In this document: positions 19,258 to 28,969 of the stretch, in pieces
Position numbering within the stretch: the first letter of the stretch is position 1
Layout: every line of letters begins with the position of its first letter
Source: Methylacidiphilum kamchatkense Kam1
Lineage (GTDB): Bacteria > Verrucomicrobiota > Verrucomicrobiia > Methylacidiphilales > Methylacidiphilaceae
Assembly: GCF_007475525.1 (NCBI RefSeq)
Contig: NZ_CP037899.1
Coordinates: forward strand, 496,001 to 560,000
Reading direction: 5' to 3'
DNA length: 64,000 nucleotides
The notes under the pieces: generated by a model
The model's input: only the letters and a program-made list of their open reading frames with translations
The model's database searches: none
Told to the model about the DNA's origin: nothing
Made by a program: the position numbers and the translations under genes

Positions 19258-19406
19258 AACATTGAATGCTATAGGAAAAATAGCTTAATTGGAAAGGATA
19301 AGATAGATAGAAAATGTACGCAGCACCGTTACCTTGTAAAAAGTATGAGCTTGTTTATAAATAAATTATCATAAATACTGATAGACAAAGAAAAAGGATA
19401 GAAAAG

Positions 19407-22018
19407 TTGGTTAGAAAAAAAATTTACATTTCCTTTATCTTTTCCATTTGTCTTTTTCTTTTTGTTGAGAGCCTCTTGGGTCGGTCGACTGTTTTTTGGA
19501 GTTCAGAGCCTGTTGATCCTGCTGACGGTGTAGTTCTCTATGGAGGTGGGTTTGATCCCAAAGAGGAAATATTTCTTTGGGCTGTACCTGACGACGATCC
19601 TAAAACCAATTATATCCCCTTTTCTTTTGCTAAAGAAAAGCGAGTTTCGGTTTCTCCAATCCAGGTATCTGATCAATCTATAAAATTTCAGATTCCAGCA
19701 GTTTTCCCTCCAGGAATATTTGGAGTAGAAATCTCTGAAAATAGATTTTTGATCAATAGACCTCACATAGAATGGTGCCAACCTGCTCGGCTTCTTCCAG
19801 GGTTAAAGCAAGATGAAACTTATCCAGGTTCCGAATTGTGTATTATTGGGAAAAATATCCTATTGGCTCCAGAAGATGCACAACGGTTGAAGGTTATTTT
19901 GGTCCCGAAAAAAGATGGACAAAAAGATGGACAGCCCATAATCCTAGAAGTGATTGAAGCTGAAAAATATTGTTGTCGAGTTAAAATTCCAGATAATCTA
20001 ACTCCTGGTGAATTTGATCTACTTGTTCATAACGGTCATGGAGGTCCTGCTGGATGGAGTGATGCTTATTTTCTAAAGGTTGTTCCTGCGACTCCTTGGC
20101 CCAATAAAATTTTTAATGTCAGGGATTATGGAGCTAAAGGAAATGGGCTCGCTGATGATTCTCAAGCTTTACGGAAAGCCTTACAGGCAGCCGAGGCCAA
20201 TGGAGGAGGCATAGTATATATTCCGGCCGGAACCTACAAAGTGAGAGGCAGTTTTTTTATTCCGCCAAAAACTTTGCTGGAAGGGGATGGAATGGATTTT
20301 TCTTGGCTCAAGTGGCCGGATAATGCACCTCTTGAAGAAGCGGACTTTATTAGCGCCGCTTTCCTTACCTCTGGGCAATTCTCCTTAGAAGAGTTATCGA
20401 TAAGTATCAGAAATGCAAAACGGGTTCTTGTGGATAGTTCCGCCCTCAAAGATGAGGAGTTTATTGGAAATTCTAGAGATTGGGAAGATCTATCAGCACT
20501 TTTTAAAGGGAAAGTAGCTCCACTGAAAGAATCTTCTTCTGATGTTTTTATTCGCAATGTTCGAATACAGTTTTTTCCTTTTTATGGATATCCAAAGGAA
20601 AATATTGAAAGTAGTCTCTTGTGGAAAATCCTAAAATGGGGATTAGATCGAGTGGATGGGTTGGGCTATTCTATTGCTCTAGGAAGTCTTAGCAATGTCG
20701 AAATTTCAGGCTGTGAGATCATTGGCTCAAGACAGAGAGCTGTGCATTTAAAAAATGGTCGAATTACCCAAAATAGTTTCTATAACCCAATGGGTGCCTT
20801 TTGCATCACAGAAATAGGAGGCGAAAGACTTTTTGTTGAAGATAACTGGTTTGCCGATGAGTCTTCTTTTTATAGACGCCTTCTCCCATTGAGGTATTTG
20901 TATGTTGCCCATAATCAATTTTCTGAATTTGGTAGAGGCAACAAGGAGGCTTTGTCTTTTAATCTTAATTTTCCGATGGGAAAAAAGAGGGAAGCTGCTC
21001 TGAAATCTTCCTCTTTGACTGCCAGCCTCTCTGGTAACGAAGTGACTTTCAAAGAAAATATTTTGACGAAAGATTCTTTGGTGGGCCAAGAAATTGTAGT
21101 AATGGGGCATTCGAGCAAACGGGAATTTTTCGTAAGGAAAGTCATTGCGAATAGCGAACAAAAAATAACAATCGATAGAGGAACTTCTTTACCAGTAAAT
21201 CAAGAAGTCACTATTTATTTTCTGCCATGGGATAGACCGTTGATTTCTACGGTTGGCTCTTCTGAAGGAATAAAGACAACTATCAATGAGAAAAACATTT
21301 TTCCTGGGCTTGTTGGCATGGACGCTCTTATTATTTCAGGGAAAGGAGCTGGCCAGCTTAGGAAAGTAACGGCATTAAATGCAAACACTGTGAGCCTTGA
21401 TAAGCCATGGGATATAGTTCCAGATTTTTCAAGCCTTTTGCTTTTCTATCAGTGGGAAGGTAAAGCCATTTTTTTTGAAAATCAAAGCCAGGATTGTAGA
21501 TTCCTTTTTCCTTTAAGCGGTTTAGCTTATGATGTCATTTTTGATGGAAATCAGGTAAAAAGAACGCAAGGTATGATTGCTTCCAGTGGTTTTTTTATAC
21601 AATGGCTTAATAATGTCCTAGATGTTGCTGTTTCCTATCCAGTGGTTGAGAATAAGGATCCTTTAGACCAAGAAATTCGTAGCTTAAATTTTGGAGTTTT
21701 AGGCTTTCTAATTGATCCAAATATGACAAATCTTTCGAATGTTCCTTTCGAAATGATTCGAGGGGGGTTCTGCGATCGAACCGTTTAGCCTTTGGACACC
21801 ACATTATTGTAGGATTAGGTAGTGAGGAAGGAGAATTTCCTGCCCAGGCTCTTTTAGCTAAAGACCTGCTTATCGATCATAATTGGTTTGAACACGGTCC
21901 TTTAGGTGTTGAGCTGGATAAAGGAATACGGCAAGCTCTTCTAATGCGTAATATTTTTTTCGATGTAACAGAACCATTAAAAATAAAAGAAAAAAAGGAA
22001 ATCATAGTAAAAGATTGA
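19407..22018 (+). pseudogene. Secreted right-handed beta-helix protein (pectate lyase superfamily), frameshifted near the C-terminus
   Basis: A large exported protein. It starts at a TTG with an AAGGA site about nine bases upstream and a signal peptide (residues 1-~25). An N-terminal beta-sandwich-like region of ~230 residues follows, then a pectate-lyase_3/GH28-like beta-helix opening with FNVRDYGAKGNGLADDSQAL and GGGIVYIPAGTYKVRG. The first frame stops at 21788 after RGG. One base added to the G6 run 21762-21767 carries it on through LRSNRLAFGHHIIVGLG to 22018, about 870 residues. It could cleave or bind polysaccharide. Pathway context is weak, although GDP-mannose synthesis follows. Confidence 0.78.
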
Positions 22019-22085
22019 CTTCTTCTCCTTTTCGATAATAAGACATTCTTAATCCATATCTTATAATAGGCTTCTTTAAATTGTT

Positions 22086-23138
22086 GTGGACAATGTTTTT
22101 GTTTTCATACTGGCTGGAGGAAGTGGAGAACGCTTTTGGCCAGTAAGCAGGAGAAGTACACCAAAACACTTAATTTCCTTTTTTTCTAATAAAACGCTTC
22201 TGGAAGAGACAATTCATAGGATCAAAGGTTTAGTTCCAGAAGAAAATCTCTATATTTTGTCAAATAAAGACCAACTTTCCTCTATTGCGAAAAAATTGCC
22301 ATCGTTTCCATTAGAAAAAATTCTTTTTGAACCAGAAAAAAGAGATACCGCCGCTGCTTCTGCACTGGCTACAGCCATAGCGGCAAGGCATTCTGAAGAG
22401 GCAACTGTCGTTTTATTGCCTGCCGACTGTAAAATCAATGACAGAGAGATATTCCGTGACCAATTGCTCTCTGCTGTCTTGTTTGCTCAAGAAACGAAAA
22501 GCATTGTCGCTTTTTCTATTCCTCCCACTTATCCAGCGACAGGATTTGGGTATTTGAAATTAGGTAAAACCAATTGTTTTGTAAAAAACGGCGAAAAGTT
22601 TTTTCCTGTTATTCGTTTTGTGGAAAAACCGTCAGTTGATGCAGCTCGACGTTATATCGAAGAAGGAGATTGCGGCTGGAATTCGGGGATGTTTCTATGG
22701 ACGGTGAAAGTATTTATAGAAGAGACCCAACGGTGGGCCTTTCCTTTTTATCACTTTATTTTGGAGTATCTTGAAAAGCCTTTAGAATGGGAAAGTGCTT
22801 TTATCAGTTTGCCTAAGATATCTATCGATTATGCGTTGATGGAAAAAACTGACAAGATATTTGCACTAGAGGCAAGATTTGATTGGAATGATCTTGGAAA
22901 TTGGATTTCGGTCGCGGAATATTTAGATAAAGATGAGAAAGGGAACAGGGTCAAAGGGAAAATGTGTGCCTATGACGCGAAAGAAAATATTGTTGTATCA
23001 GATTCGAAACTCGTTGCTTTGTGTGGTGTCAATGACCTTATTGTCATCGAATCTGAACAGGCTATTCTTGTTTGTCATAAGGATAAGATCCACGAATTGA
23101 AAAAATTGTACGAAAAACTCCCTCAAGAATTCAAGTGA
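22086..23138 (+). CDS. manC: Mannose-1-phosphate guanylyltransferase
   Basis: 350 residues starting at GTG. The nucleotidyltransferase signature FILAGGSGERFWPVSRR lies at residues 7-23, followed by PKHLISF. Further motifs are VVLLPADCKI, ATGFGYLKLG, FVEKPSVDAARRYIEEGDCG with WNSGMFLW, and FDWNDLGNW. It makes GDP-mannose from mannose-1-phosphate and GTP. The C-terminal isomerase domain of bifunctional ManC/AlgA is absent, consistent with the separate manA at 11313. It would feed glycan synthesis such as the operon at 40.4-43.1 kb. Confidence 0.9.
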   Translation: MDNVFVFILAGGSGERFWPVSRRSTPKHLISFFSNKTLLEETIHRIKGLVPEENLYILSNKDQLSSIAKKLPSFPLEKILFEPEKRDTAAASALATAIAARHSEEATVVLLPADCKINDREIFRDQLLSAVLFAQETKSIVAFSIPPTYPATGFGYLKLGKTNCFVKNGEKFFPVIRFVEKPSVDAARRYIEEGDCGWNSGMFLWTVKVFIEETQRWAFPFYHFILEYLEKPLEWESAFISLPKISIDYALMEKTDKIFALEARFDWNDLGNWISVAEYLDKDEKGNRVKGKMCAYDAKENIVVSDSKLVALCGVNDLIVIESEQAILVCHKDKIHELKKLYEKLPQEFK

Positions 23139-23215
23139 GGATCTTATGGAAGAATTTGACCAAGTCGAATCTGCTGAAAAGTAAGGCACCATTAAAAAAA
23201 GGTTTTTTTTACTGC

Positions 23216-23971
23216 TTATAATGCCTGCATTGTTGGCCTCATCACAATTTCATTTATGTCCACATGAGAAGGTTGGCAAAGGGCGTAAAGAATGGCCGAA
23301 GCAACCTCCTCAGCTTTTAGTGGAGATATTGTACCTAATTCAGCGGTAATGGAACGTTTGATTTCTTCATCTTCGATGGAATCAAAAAGCTCGGTTTGAA
23401 CATAGCCAGTTTCGACAAGGGTGATTTTGATTTGATCAAATGGAGAGAGTTCCATTCTTATTCCTTCGGCAAGAGTTCTTATAGCTGATGAACAAGCTGA
23501 GTATATCGCAGACCCTGGGATAATTTTTTTCGAAGCAATAGAGGAGACAAAGACCAAATGACCATATTTTTGCTCTAGAAAGGTCGGTAAAATGGCTGAT
23601 AGCACATGAACAGCCCCTTTAAAATTTATATCGATCATATTCAGCCATTCGGCTACTCTCATTTTTCTTAATAATGAAAGAGGCATGATGCCTGCACTAT
23701 TGACAAATATATCGACACCACCAAACTTCTTTTTTGCCCCTAAAACTAAGCTATCCACATCGCTCAGTTCCCTGACATTGGTTCGTATTGCTATAGCTGA
23801 TGCTCCCATCGCTTCGATCTTCTCTACGAGGCTGTTTAACCTTTCCATTCTGCGGGCTCCCACAACAAGATTAGCTCCAGCGCTGGCAAGGGCTAGAGCT
23901 GTTGCATATCCAATACCGCTCGAAGCCCCCGTGACGATTGCTGTTTTTCTACTTAGTGTTTTAGAAGCCAT
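23216..23971 (-). CDS. Short-chain dehydrogenase/reductase lacking the catalytic Lys
   Basis: 251 residues of the classical SDR type. The cofactor motif TGASSGIGYATALA lies at residues 14-27; Arg40-Arg41 after the second strand suggests NADP(H). NSAG lies at 91-94, and catalytic-region Asn116, Ser143/144 and Tyr157 are kept. The Y-x-x-x-K motif reads YSACS, so the catalytic Lys (position 161) is Ser. The codon is TCA, not a near-miss of AAA or AAG. Close relatives of the YdfG type keep the Lys, so the protein may be inactive, regulatory, or use another proton relay. Confidence 0.88.
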   Translation of the reverse strand: MASKTLSRKTAIVTGASSGIGYATALALASAGANLVVGARRMERLNSLVEKIEAMGASAIAIRTNVRELSDVDSLVLGAKKKFGGVDIFVNSAGIMPLSLLRKMRVAEWLNMIDINFKGAVHVLSAILPTFLEQKYGHLVFVSSIASKKIIPGSAIYSACSSAIRTLAEGIRMELSPFDQIKITLVETGYVQTELFDSIEDEEIKRSITAELGTISPLKAEEVASAILYALCQPSHVDINEIVMRPTMQAL

Positions 23972-24134
23972 GAATGCTGACTTTTTTGATCAGTAATTTA
24001 TCAACAACAACGCCTTAATTCGACAAAAATTTTCCCTCAAATTATGAAAAAAGAAAGCAACATTGTGCTACAAATCTCCTTGCTATGTATGATGACTTTG
24101 GAATCAATTGCTTTTTGTATAAAAAGCGTATAAA

Positions 24135-24581
24135 ATGGGCAAAACGGTAGGAAAATTTTTTGGGATTCTTTTGTTAGGGTTCTTTGGTGTCTGTTTCGTC
24201 TCTTGTGGGAAAAAAGAACAGATTTGTCAGGTTACCGAAAGGGATAAACAGTTTTTTGCTGAAAGATTAGAGCAAAGGCCTTTTGTTAAGATTACTGTCC
24301 TTACGATGGTTCCTAGCCGAGTTTATCCCTGTGGGGTGGCAGTCCAATGGAGAACATCGGTGAACGTTCTGACTAAGACACCAGAAGGCAGGACTATTAG
24401 TGGTTTTTGTGGCCATTTTGACATGAGCCAAGACTTTCCAAGGAATTCTTTCGGCGAAATTGATGTTTTGTCTCACATTTCTCCTTTATGGACCGATATG
24501 ATACATGAACTCCAAACATATTGGCTGGTAAGTCAGCCAGTTCGACAGTTCCCGCCTCAAGGACAAACAATGCCCCAGTAA
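24135..24581 (+). CDS. Putative lipoprotein of unknown function
   Basis: 148 residues with a hydrophobic N-terminal segment and a lipobox-like CFVSC ending at Cys24, followed by GKKE, which suggests lipid anchoring after signal peptidase II cleavage. The mature domain contains further Cys residues (in ICQV, YPCGV and GFCGHF) that could form disulfides. No domain is recognised. It stands alone, with 340 bp of non-coding DNA after it. Confidence 0.55.
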   Translation: MGKTVGKFFGILLLGFFGVCFVSCGKKEQICQVTERDKQFFAERLEQRPFVKITVLTMVPSRVYPCGVAVQWRTSVNVLTKTPEGRTISGFCGHFDMSQDFPRNSFGEIDVLSHISPLWTDMIHELQTYWLVSQPVRQFPPQGQTMPQ

Positions 24582-24949
24582 ATCACTCCTTAATTGTAAG
24601 AATGGTGTCTTGAAAACAGCCTGGAAATAGTATAAATAGTATACGAAACTGCAATTTCTTGAATGCCTAGATTGAGGATTTCTTGAACGAGCCCCTCGAA
24701 AGCCTGTTTATTTCTCAACAAATCTGATGGATTTGACTTTGTAGGAGGATCTTAACATTAACCTCTTCTGTTGAAGAAGTTAGTCTCTCAGAGAGGACTG
24801 ACTCACCAATGGATTTGCTGAGTAATGACCGCATTTGCATTGGTCTGAAGGAACGGTAGAGAGAGTTTGCAAAATTTATTTCAAAAAGGGGCTTTTAGTT
24901 TCATTTTTTTCTTGGTATCCATTTCATTAGGTAATTCATTAAAGTATTG
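24582..24949. other. Gene-free region, possible decayed sequence
   Basis: About 370 bp without a supported gene. A short repeated ATAGTATA motif lies near 24628-24645, and the small palindrome CTCTCAGAGAG near 24785-24795. On the minus strand one frame reads DQCKCGHYS among stop codons, faintly recalling the Cys-rich start of some transposases, but this is too short to assign. I see no tRNA, riboswitch or clear terminator. Confidence 0.3.
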
Positions 24950-25291
24950 ATGGAAAAGAAAACAGATGAAACTACGGGGAAAAAAGAGCCTTTTTGGGGA
25001 ATAGGAGAACTTGTTGTTCGACTGATAGAGCTTTTAGAAGCAGAAATAGATTATCTCCGGTACAGGGCTTGGTCCTTAATTTTTCTCCTTCTTTTAAGTC
25101 TAATCCTTCTTACCTTTTCTGTTCTTTCCCTTTTTATCGGTTTTCTTTATTGTATATGGGGACTTTATCTTCTTTTTAGCGCAGTGGTTGGAAAGATAGG
25201 AGGTGCATTCCTCTGTGCATCCTTTATGGTTGTGCTTGCGGGATTTTTTCTATGGATGATAAAAGAAATAGCAAACAGAATGTTAAAATAA
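24950..25291 (+). CDS. Phage-holin-superfamily-like membrane protein
   Basis: 113 residues with a charged N-terminus, then an amphipathic stretch (LVVRLIELLEAEIDYLRYRA) and two strong membrane segments (~residues 44-70 and ~74-104). This layout matches the holin-X/YqjE-type family found in many non-phage bacterial operons, so it does not mean a prophage. The frame allows a TTG at 24947, but the ATG three bases later is preferred. The next gene overlaps its 3' end by 40 bp. Confidence 0.6.
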   Translation: MEKKTDETTGKKEPFWGIGELVVRLIELLEAEIDYLRYRAWSLIFLLLLSLILLTFSVLSLFIGFLYCIWGLYLLFSAVVGKIGGAFLCASFMVVLAGFFLWMIKEIANRMLK

Positions 25292-25587
25292 GGCGGAATG
25301 AAGCTAGGATACGATTCCTGGATTCTTTACAAAAAGTAAGCGATAATCTTTCAAAAGAAAACACGCTTTTTATAAGCCTCTTCATTGGAATAGTGACTGG
25401 TCTTGTGCTTTATTCTCTCCGATGGATGCTCTCCAAAGCTACCCGAGTGGGTCTATTTTATTATATATTGCAACAAGTGTGGAAAATTGTGTGGAAAAAT
25501 ATCCAAAAACAACCATTTAAGTCGGAATCTCCTGAAGAAAAGAAAACGACAGAAAGTGCCTCTACAAATAATCCATTCTCAAAGTAA
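25252..25587 (+). CDS. Small membrane-anchored protein, partner of the YqjE-like gene
   Basis: 111 residues. The Lys/Arg-rich N-terminus is followed by one membrane segment (FISLFIGIVTGLVLYSL, ~residues 42-58), a second hydrophobic stretch and a polar tail. It starts inside the preceding gene with a 40-bp overlap, which suggests coupled expression. The pair resembles the small envelope-stress or ElaB/YqjD-YqjE type operons, by layout only. It converges on the GNAT gene 6 bp downstream. Confidence 0.5.
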   Translation: MDDKRNSKQNVKIRRNEARIRFLDSLQKVSDNLSKENTLFISLFIGIVTGLVLYSLRWMLSKATRVGLFYYILQQVWKIVWKNIQKQPFKSESPEEKKTTESASTNNPFSK

Positions 25588-25593
25588 TTTTTC

Positions 25594-26094
25594 CTAAATA
25601 AGCTCCCTAAACATCACATACACATCGACACATCCAAAGATAGGATGACGGAAAGCTTTTGGAATTGTCCCTACAATTTTAAATCCCAGTTTTAACCATA
25701 GATTGATTGCTGGATAATTGGTACTAACGACATAATTAAATTGTATCGCTAGAAAGTTTAGTTTTCTTGCATTTTCTATCGCATGCTTCCCCATGGCCTC
25801 TCCAATGCCCTGTTTGCGGTAAGGTTTGGCAACAAAAAAGGAAGCATTGGCAATATGATTTCCAAGTCCAATAAAGTTTGGTTTAAGTAGATAACCGCCC
25901 ACAATGATACCGTTAAGGCAGGAACAATATCTCCAAACTGGCGGAGGAACATTCCAAAAATTAAGGAAATCGGCATAGGAAAAAGGAAGTGAAAAAGGAT
26001 AAGCAGTTTGTTCTTCAACAACGGATTTAAAAAGAAGATAGAGTTTTAAACAATCCTCATCTGTTGCTTCCCTGATGACAACTTCATTGGACAT
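25594..26094 (-). CDS. GNAT family N-acetyltransferase
   Basis: 166 residues of the GCN5-related fold. The acetyl-CoA pyrophosphate loop is YRKQGIGEAMGKHAIENA near residue 95, preceded by the NASFFVAKP strand and followed by NYPAINLWLKLGFKIVGTIP, the typical C-terminal signature. The acetyl acceptor is unknown; L-amino acids and their analogues are common in this subgroup. It is transcribed divergently from the permease gene with a ~140-bp gap. Confidence 0.85.
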   Translation of the reverse strand: MSNEVVIREATDEDCLKLYLLFKSVVEEQTAYPFSLPFSYADFLNFWNVPPPVWRYCSCLNGIIVGGYLLKPNFIGLGNHIANASFFVAKPYRKQGIGEAMGKHAIENARKLNFLAIQFNYVVSTNYPAINLWLKLGFKIVGTIPKAFRHPIFGCVDVYVMFRELI

Positions 26095-26234
26095 AGGAAA
26101 AAAAAAATCTAAAAATTTCTACAATTACTATATCCTTTAAAAGGTTAAAGGGATAGAATAGGACTTTTGAAATTTGATCAATTGCTAATGGACTCTTTTT
26201 GTGCCAATGGCATAGAAATAAATATAAGTTAACG

Positions 26235-27599
26235 ATGGATCTTTCGAAACCTGCTGAGAAACAGAAGCTAGTAAAGTCGCTAAATGCCTTTGATCTTTTT
26301 TTGCTCGGGGTTGGAGCGATCATTGGATCAGGAATATTTGTATTGACAGGAGTAGCAGCAGCAAGGGAAGCAGGCCCAGCATTGAGCATTTCTTTTGTCT
26401 TTGCAGGCATAGTCTGTCTTTTTACTGCATTTTCATATGCTGAATTTTCTTCGGTCATTCATTCAGCTGGTAGCGCTTATACCTACGCCTACAAGATGAT
26501 TGGAAGGTTTGCTGGATGGATTACGGGCTGGTGTTTAATTTTAGCCTATCTTTTGACAGGTGCAGTCGTTTCGATTGGATGGTCGGCATATATGGTGGAT
26601 CTGCTTCATGCTCTTGGAATTCCTTTTCCATCCAAATTTGCTCATGCTCCATCGGAAGGAGGGCTCATGAATGTTCCTGCAATGGGAATTGTCTTTTTGA
26701 TGTCCCTTTTACTTTCGAAGGGAGCAAAAGAAAGTGCTTGGTTTAATCATTTGATTGTGGGTGTAAAGTTATTGGTTATTCTTTTGTTTATCTTTGTTGC
26801 TTCCAGACATATTGATCCTTCTAATTGGATCCCTTTTATGCCTTTTGGATGGAAAGGAGTGATGGGAGGAGCTGCATTCATTTTTTTTGCTTATTTAGGG
26901 TTCGATGCGGTCTCAACGACAGCAGAGGAAGCTAAAAATCCTGGAAGAGATTTACCAATAGGGATCATTGGTTCTCTTGTATTTTGCACTTTTCTTTATA
27001 TCCTCGTGGGTCTATTGCTTACTGGAGTTGTTTCTTATAGGAAGCTGGATGTAAAAGATCCAGTCGCTTTTGCTTTAATGCAGGTAGGAGAGCATCTGGC
27101 AGCATCTATTGTCAGTGTGGGAGCTTTAGGTGGTATCACTTCGGCTCTTCTTGTTAATATGTATGGACAGAGCAGGATTTTTTTTGCCATGTCTCGTGAT
27201 CGGTTTTTGCCTTCATTCCTAGAAAAGCTTCATCCTAAGTTCAATACTCCTTACCGAATTATACTTGGTTCAGGTTTGATTATGGCTTTACTTTCTGGTT
27301 TTACGCCAATTCAGACAGTCGCCGAACTTACGAATGTTGGGGCTCTAACAGCATTTATAATGGTTTCGGTATCTGTTTTGGTAATGAGAAAGAAATACCC
27401 TGAGCTGGTAGCCCCTTTTAGAGCCCCTGGAATGCCATGGACTGGCATTCTTTCCATTGTCAGCTGCTTTTTTTTAATTGCTCATTTGAACAAGATTGTC
27501 CTTATGGCTTTCGTAGGCTGGCTTTTTATTGGTTTTGTCATGTATCTATTTTACTGGGAAAATCCTCTAGATAAAAGGAAGAGAGGATTACGGTTGTGA
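26235..27599 (+). CDS. APC-superfamily amino acid permease
   Basis: 454 residues with about twelve membrane segments. The first carries the substrate-binding motif GVGAIIGSGIFVLTG, and TM3 and beyond carry SAGSAYTYAYKMIGRFAGWI, both typical of cationic or broad-range APC transporters of the YfnA type. An FFAYLGFDAVSTTAEEAKNP stretch is also characteristic. Uptake is probably proton-coupled. The ATG at 26235 gives the standard N-terminus; an in-frame upstream start at 26199 adds an unlikely leader. Confidence 0.88.
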   Translation: MDLSKPAEKQKLVKSLNAFDLFLLGVGAIIGSGIFVLTGVAAAREAGPALSISFVFAGIVCLFTAFSYAEFSSVIHSAGSAYTYAYKMIGRFAGWITGWCLILAYLLTGAVVSIGWSAYMVDLLHALGIPFPSKFAHAPSEGGLMNVPAMGIVFLMSLLLSKGAKESAWFNHLIVGVKLLVILLFIFVASRHIDPSNWIPFMPFGWKGVMGGAAFIFFAYLGFDAVSTTAEEAKNPGRDLPIGIIGSLVFCTFLYILVGLLLTGVVSYRKLDVKDPVAFALMQVGEHLAASIVSVGALGGITSALLVNMYGQSRIFFAMSRDRFLPSFLEKLHPKFNTPYRIILGSGLIMALLSGFTPIQTVAELTNVGALTAFIMVSVSVLVMRKKYPELVAPFRAPGMPWTGILSIVSCFFLIAHLNKIVLMAFVGWLFIGFVMYLFYWENPLDKRKRGLRL

Positions 27600-27744
27600 G
27601 GAAACTAAGTAAGTAATGACCGTTAGGCAAAAAGAGAGAAGCAATTTTAATACGCTCATTCTGTCCTAGGAGAGTGTAGTCAAACCTAGAATAAAAATAT
27701 TAGAATGTCATTTTAAGTTAGAATTTGAAAAATATAGCCTTGAC

Positions 27745-28164
27745 TTGAAAAATAAAAAAATCGAAGATCCAAGCAAAGAAGTGAAAAAAATTGGGTCTGT
27801 TCTCTCCCTTGTGGCTTTGTTCGGTATTATGGGTGCCCATTGGATTCTTATTCTTTTTTTTGCTTATGGGAAAATGATCTCTCAATATACTTCTAGCTAT
27901 GGGGTTGAGAATGGAGTGGCAATGACTTTTGATGGTAAACATCCTTGTTCTATTTGTAAAAAAGTCTCAAAAGAGCAATTCAAGGAAGCAAAAAAAATGG
28001 CATGGTCTAAGTCTTTGAAAAAGGCTTCCCCCATGATTACTCCTTCTTTGCCTATTGTTGTGGAAAGAAATAATTTGCTTCTACAAACTCTTTATCAAAT
28101 CAAAGAAAATCCAATAATTCTTTCTTATTCTCCTATTAATCCACCACCCAAGTCTCTTTCTTAA
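27745..28164 (+). CDS. Small membrane protein with HPCSICK motif
   Basis: 139 residues from a TTG start with no clear ribosome site. A single strong membrane segment (~residues 18-42) precedes a short region with TFDGKHPCSICKKV (~65-79). A Lys-rich tail and a Pro-rich end follow. A CxxC preceded by His-Pro could bind a metal. I recall similar short proteins in Verrucomicrobia near metal-efflux genes, which is an uncertain memory. It lies directly upstream of the ECF sigma factor gene. Confidence 0.5.
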   Translation: MKNKKIEDPSKEVKKIGSVLSLVALFGIMGAHWILILFFAYGKMISQYTSSYGVENGVAMTFDGKHPCSICKKVSKEQFKEAKKMAWSKSLKKASPMITPSLPIVVERNNLLLQTLYQIKENPIILSYSPINPPPKSLS

Positions 28165-28169
28165 AAGAA

Positions 28170-28205
28170 GAAGAGTGTTAAACAGGTGCTTAAAAAACGC
28201 TCTTC
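28170..28205 (+). terminator. Hairpin after the HPCSICK gene
   Basis: GAAGAGTG (28170-28177) pairs with CGCTCTTC (28198-28205), with one G-T wobble, around a 20-nt loop, followed by ATTTTAGAG. It starts 6 bp after the stop codon. The T run is short, so termination efficiency is uncertain. Confidence 0.35.
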
Positions 28206-28369
28206 ATTTTAGAGCTTTCCATTGGTTGTGGCACAGAGAGAGGGGTTCGGTCTTTTTTATAAAAGCCATAGGCTCTCCTTCTATTAAATAATAAAACCTA
28301 GAGTGTAGTAGCTATCTAGTTCGTCAGACTTTGGTCAAACAACATATTCTAGAAAAAAGGGTGGTAGAT

Positions 28370-28894
28370 ATGAGTAAAAATGAATTTGAAGAATATGTAG
28401 AAGCACATTATGTAGACATTTATCGGTTTGCCTTATCTCTATGCAGACAGGTAGATAAAGCGTGTGATCTAACTCAACAGACTTTTGTTTTGCTCTATAC
28501 GAACAAAAATAGAATTAAAGATGCTTCAAGAATCAAAAATTGGCTTTTTACAACTCTTTATAGGCTTTTTCTTCGATCAAAAAAAAGGGAAGAACGCTAT
28601 CAGTATATGGAAATAGAAGAGATGGAAAATTTTCTTGTGGTCGAACATAAAGGCGAAATAGCCGTAGATAGTGAGTTTGTTAAGGACTGTCTTATGAAAA
28701 TTGACGAACCTTATAGGATTGCCCTTTGGTTATATTACATGGATGAACTTTCGTATCTGGATATTGCGGCAATATTAAATGTTCCTCTTGGCACCGTAAT
28801 GTCCAGAATATTCCGCGGGAAAAAACTGCTTAGAGATTTAATCCTTGAAAAGAAAAAAAGAAAAGTTCAAAATAGCAAAAAGGTTTCAGTGTAA
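28370..28894 (+). CDS. RNA polymerase sigma factor, ECF subfamily
   Basis: 174 residues. Region 2 (-10 recognition and core binding) is HYVDIYRFALSLCRQVDKAC with DLTQQTFVLLYTN. Region 4 is EPYRIALWLYYMDELSYLDI with AAILNVPLGTVMSRIFRGKK, a helix-turn-helix for the -35 element. No region 1 or 3, so it is an ECF-type (group 4) factor. The ATG at 28370 gives the proper start; an upstream in-frame TTG at 28331 adds a meaningless leader. No recognisable anti-sigma gene is adjacent; the nearest candidate is the tiny ORF downstream. Confidence 0.88.
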   Translation: MSKNEFEEYVEAHYVDIYRFALSLCRQVDKACDLTQQTFVLLYTNKNRIKDASRIKNWLFTTLYRLFLRSKKREERYQYMEIEEMENFLVVEHKGEIAVDSEFVKDCLMKIDEPYRIALWLYYMDELSYLDIAAILNVPLGTVMSRIFRGKKLLRDLILEKKKRKVQNSKKVSV

Positions 28895-28969
28895 TAAGGA
28901 ATTCCATTTGAAAAAGATTGGTTTTAAGGAAAGGAAAAAGAGAAAATCCAAAGGATAGAAAGAAGTTGT

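Noticed and set aside
20748-21161. Minus-strand ORF of 137 codons
   Set aside because: It lies wholly opposite the beta-helix protein and has no family motif, whereas the plus-strand frame is clearly coding.
23146-23184. 12-codon ORF after the guanylyltransferase gene with a GAGG site
   Set aside because: Too short to support; the sequence could arise by chance in the 77-bp convergent gap.
24950-25587. Prophage fragment suggested by the holin-like protein
   Set aside because: YqjE/holin-X-type membrane proteins are common in non-phage operons, and no phage structural, lysin or integrase gene is near.
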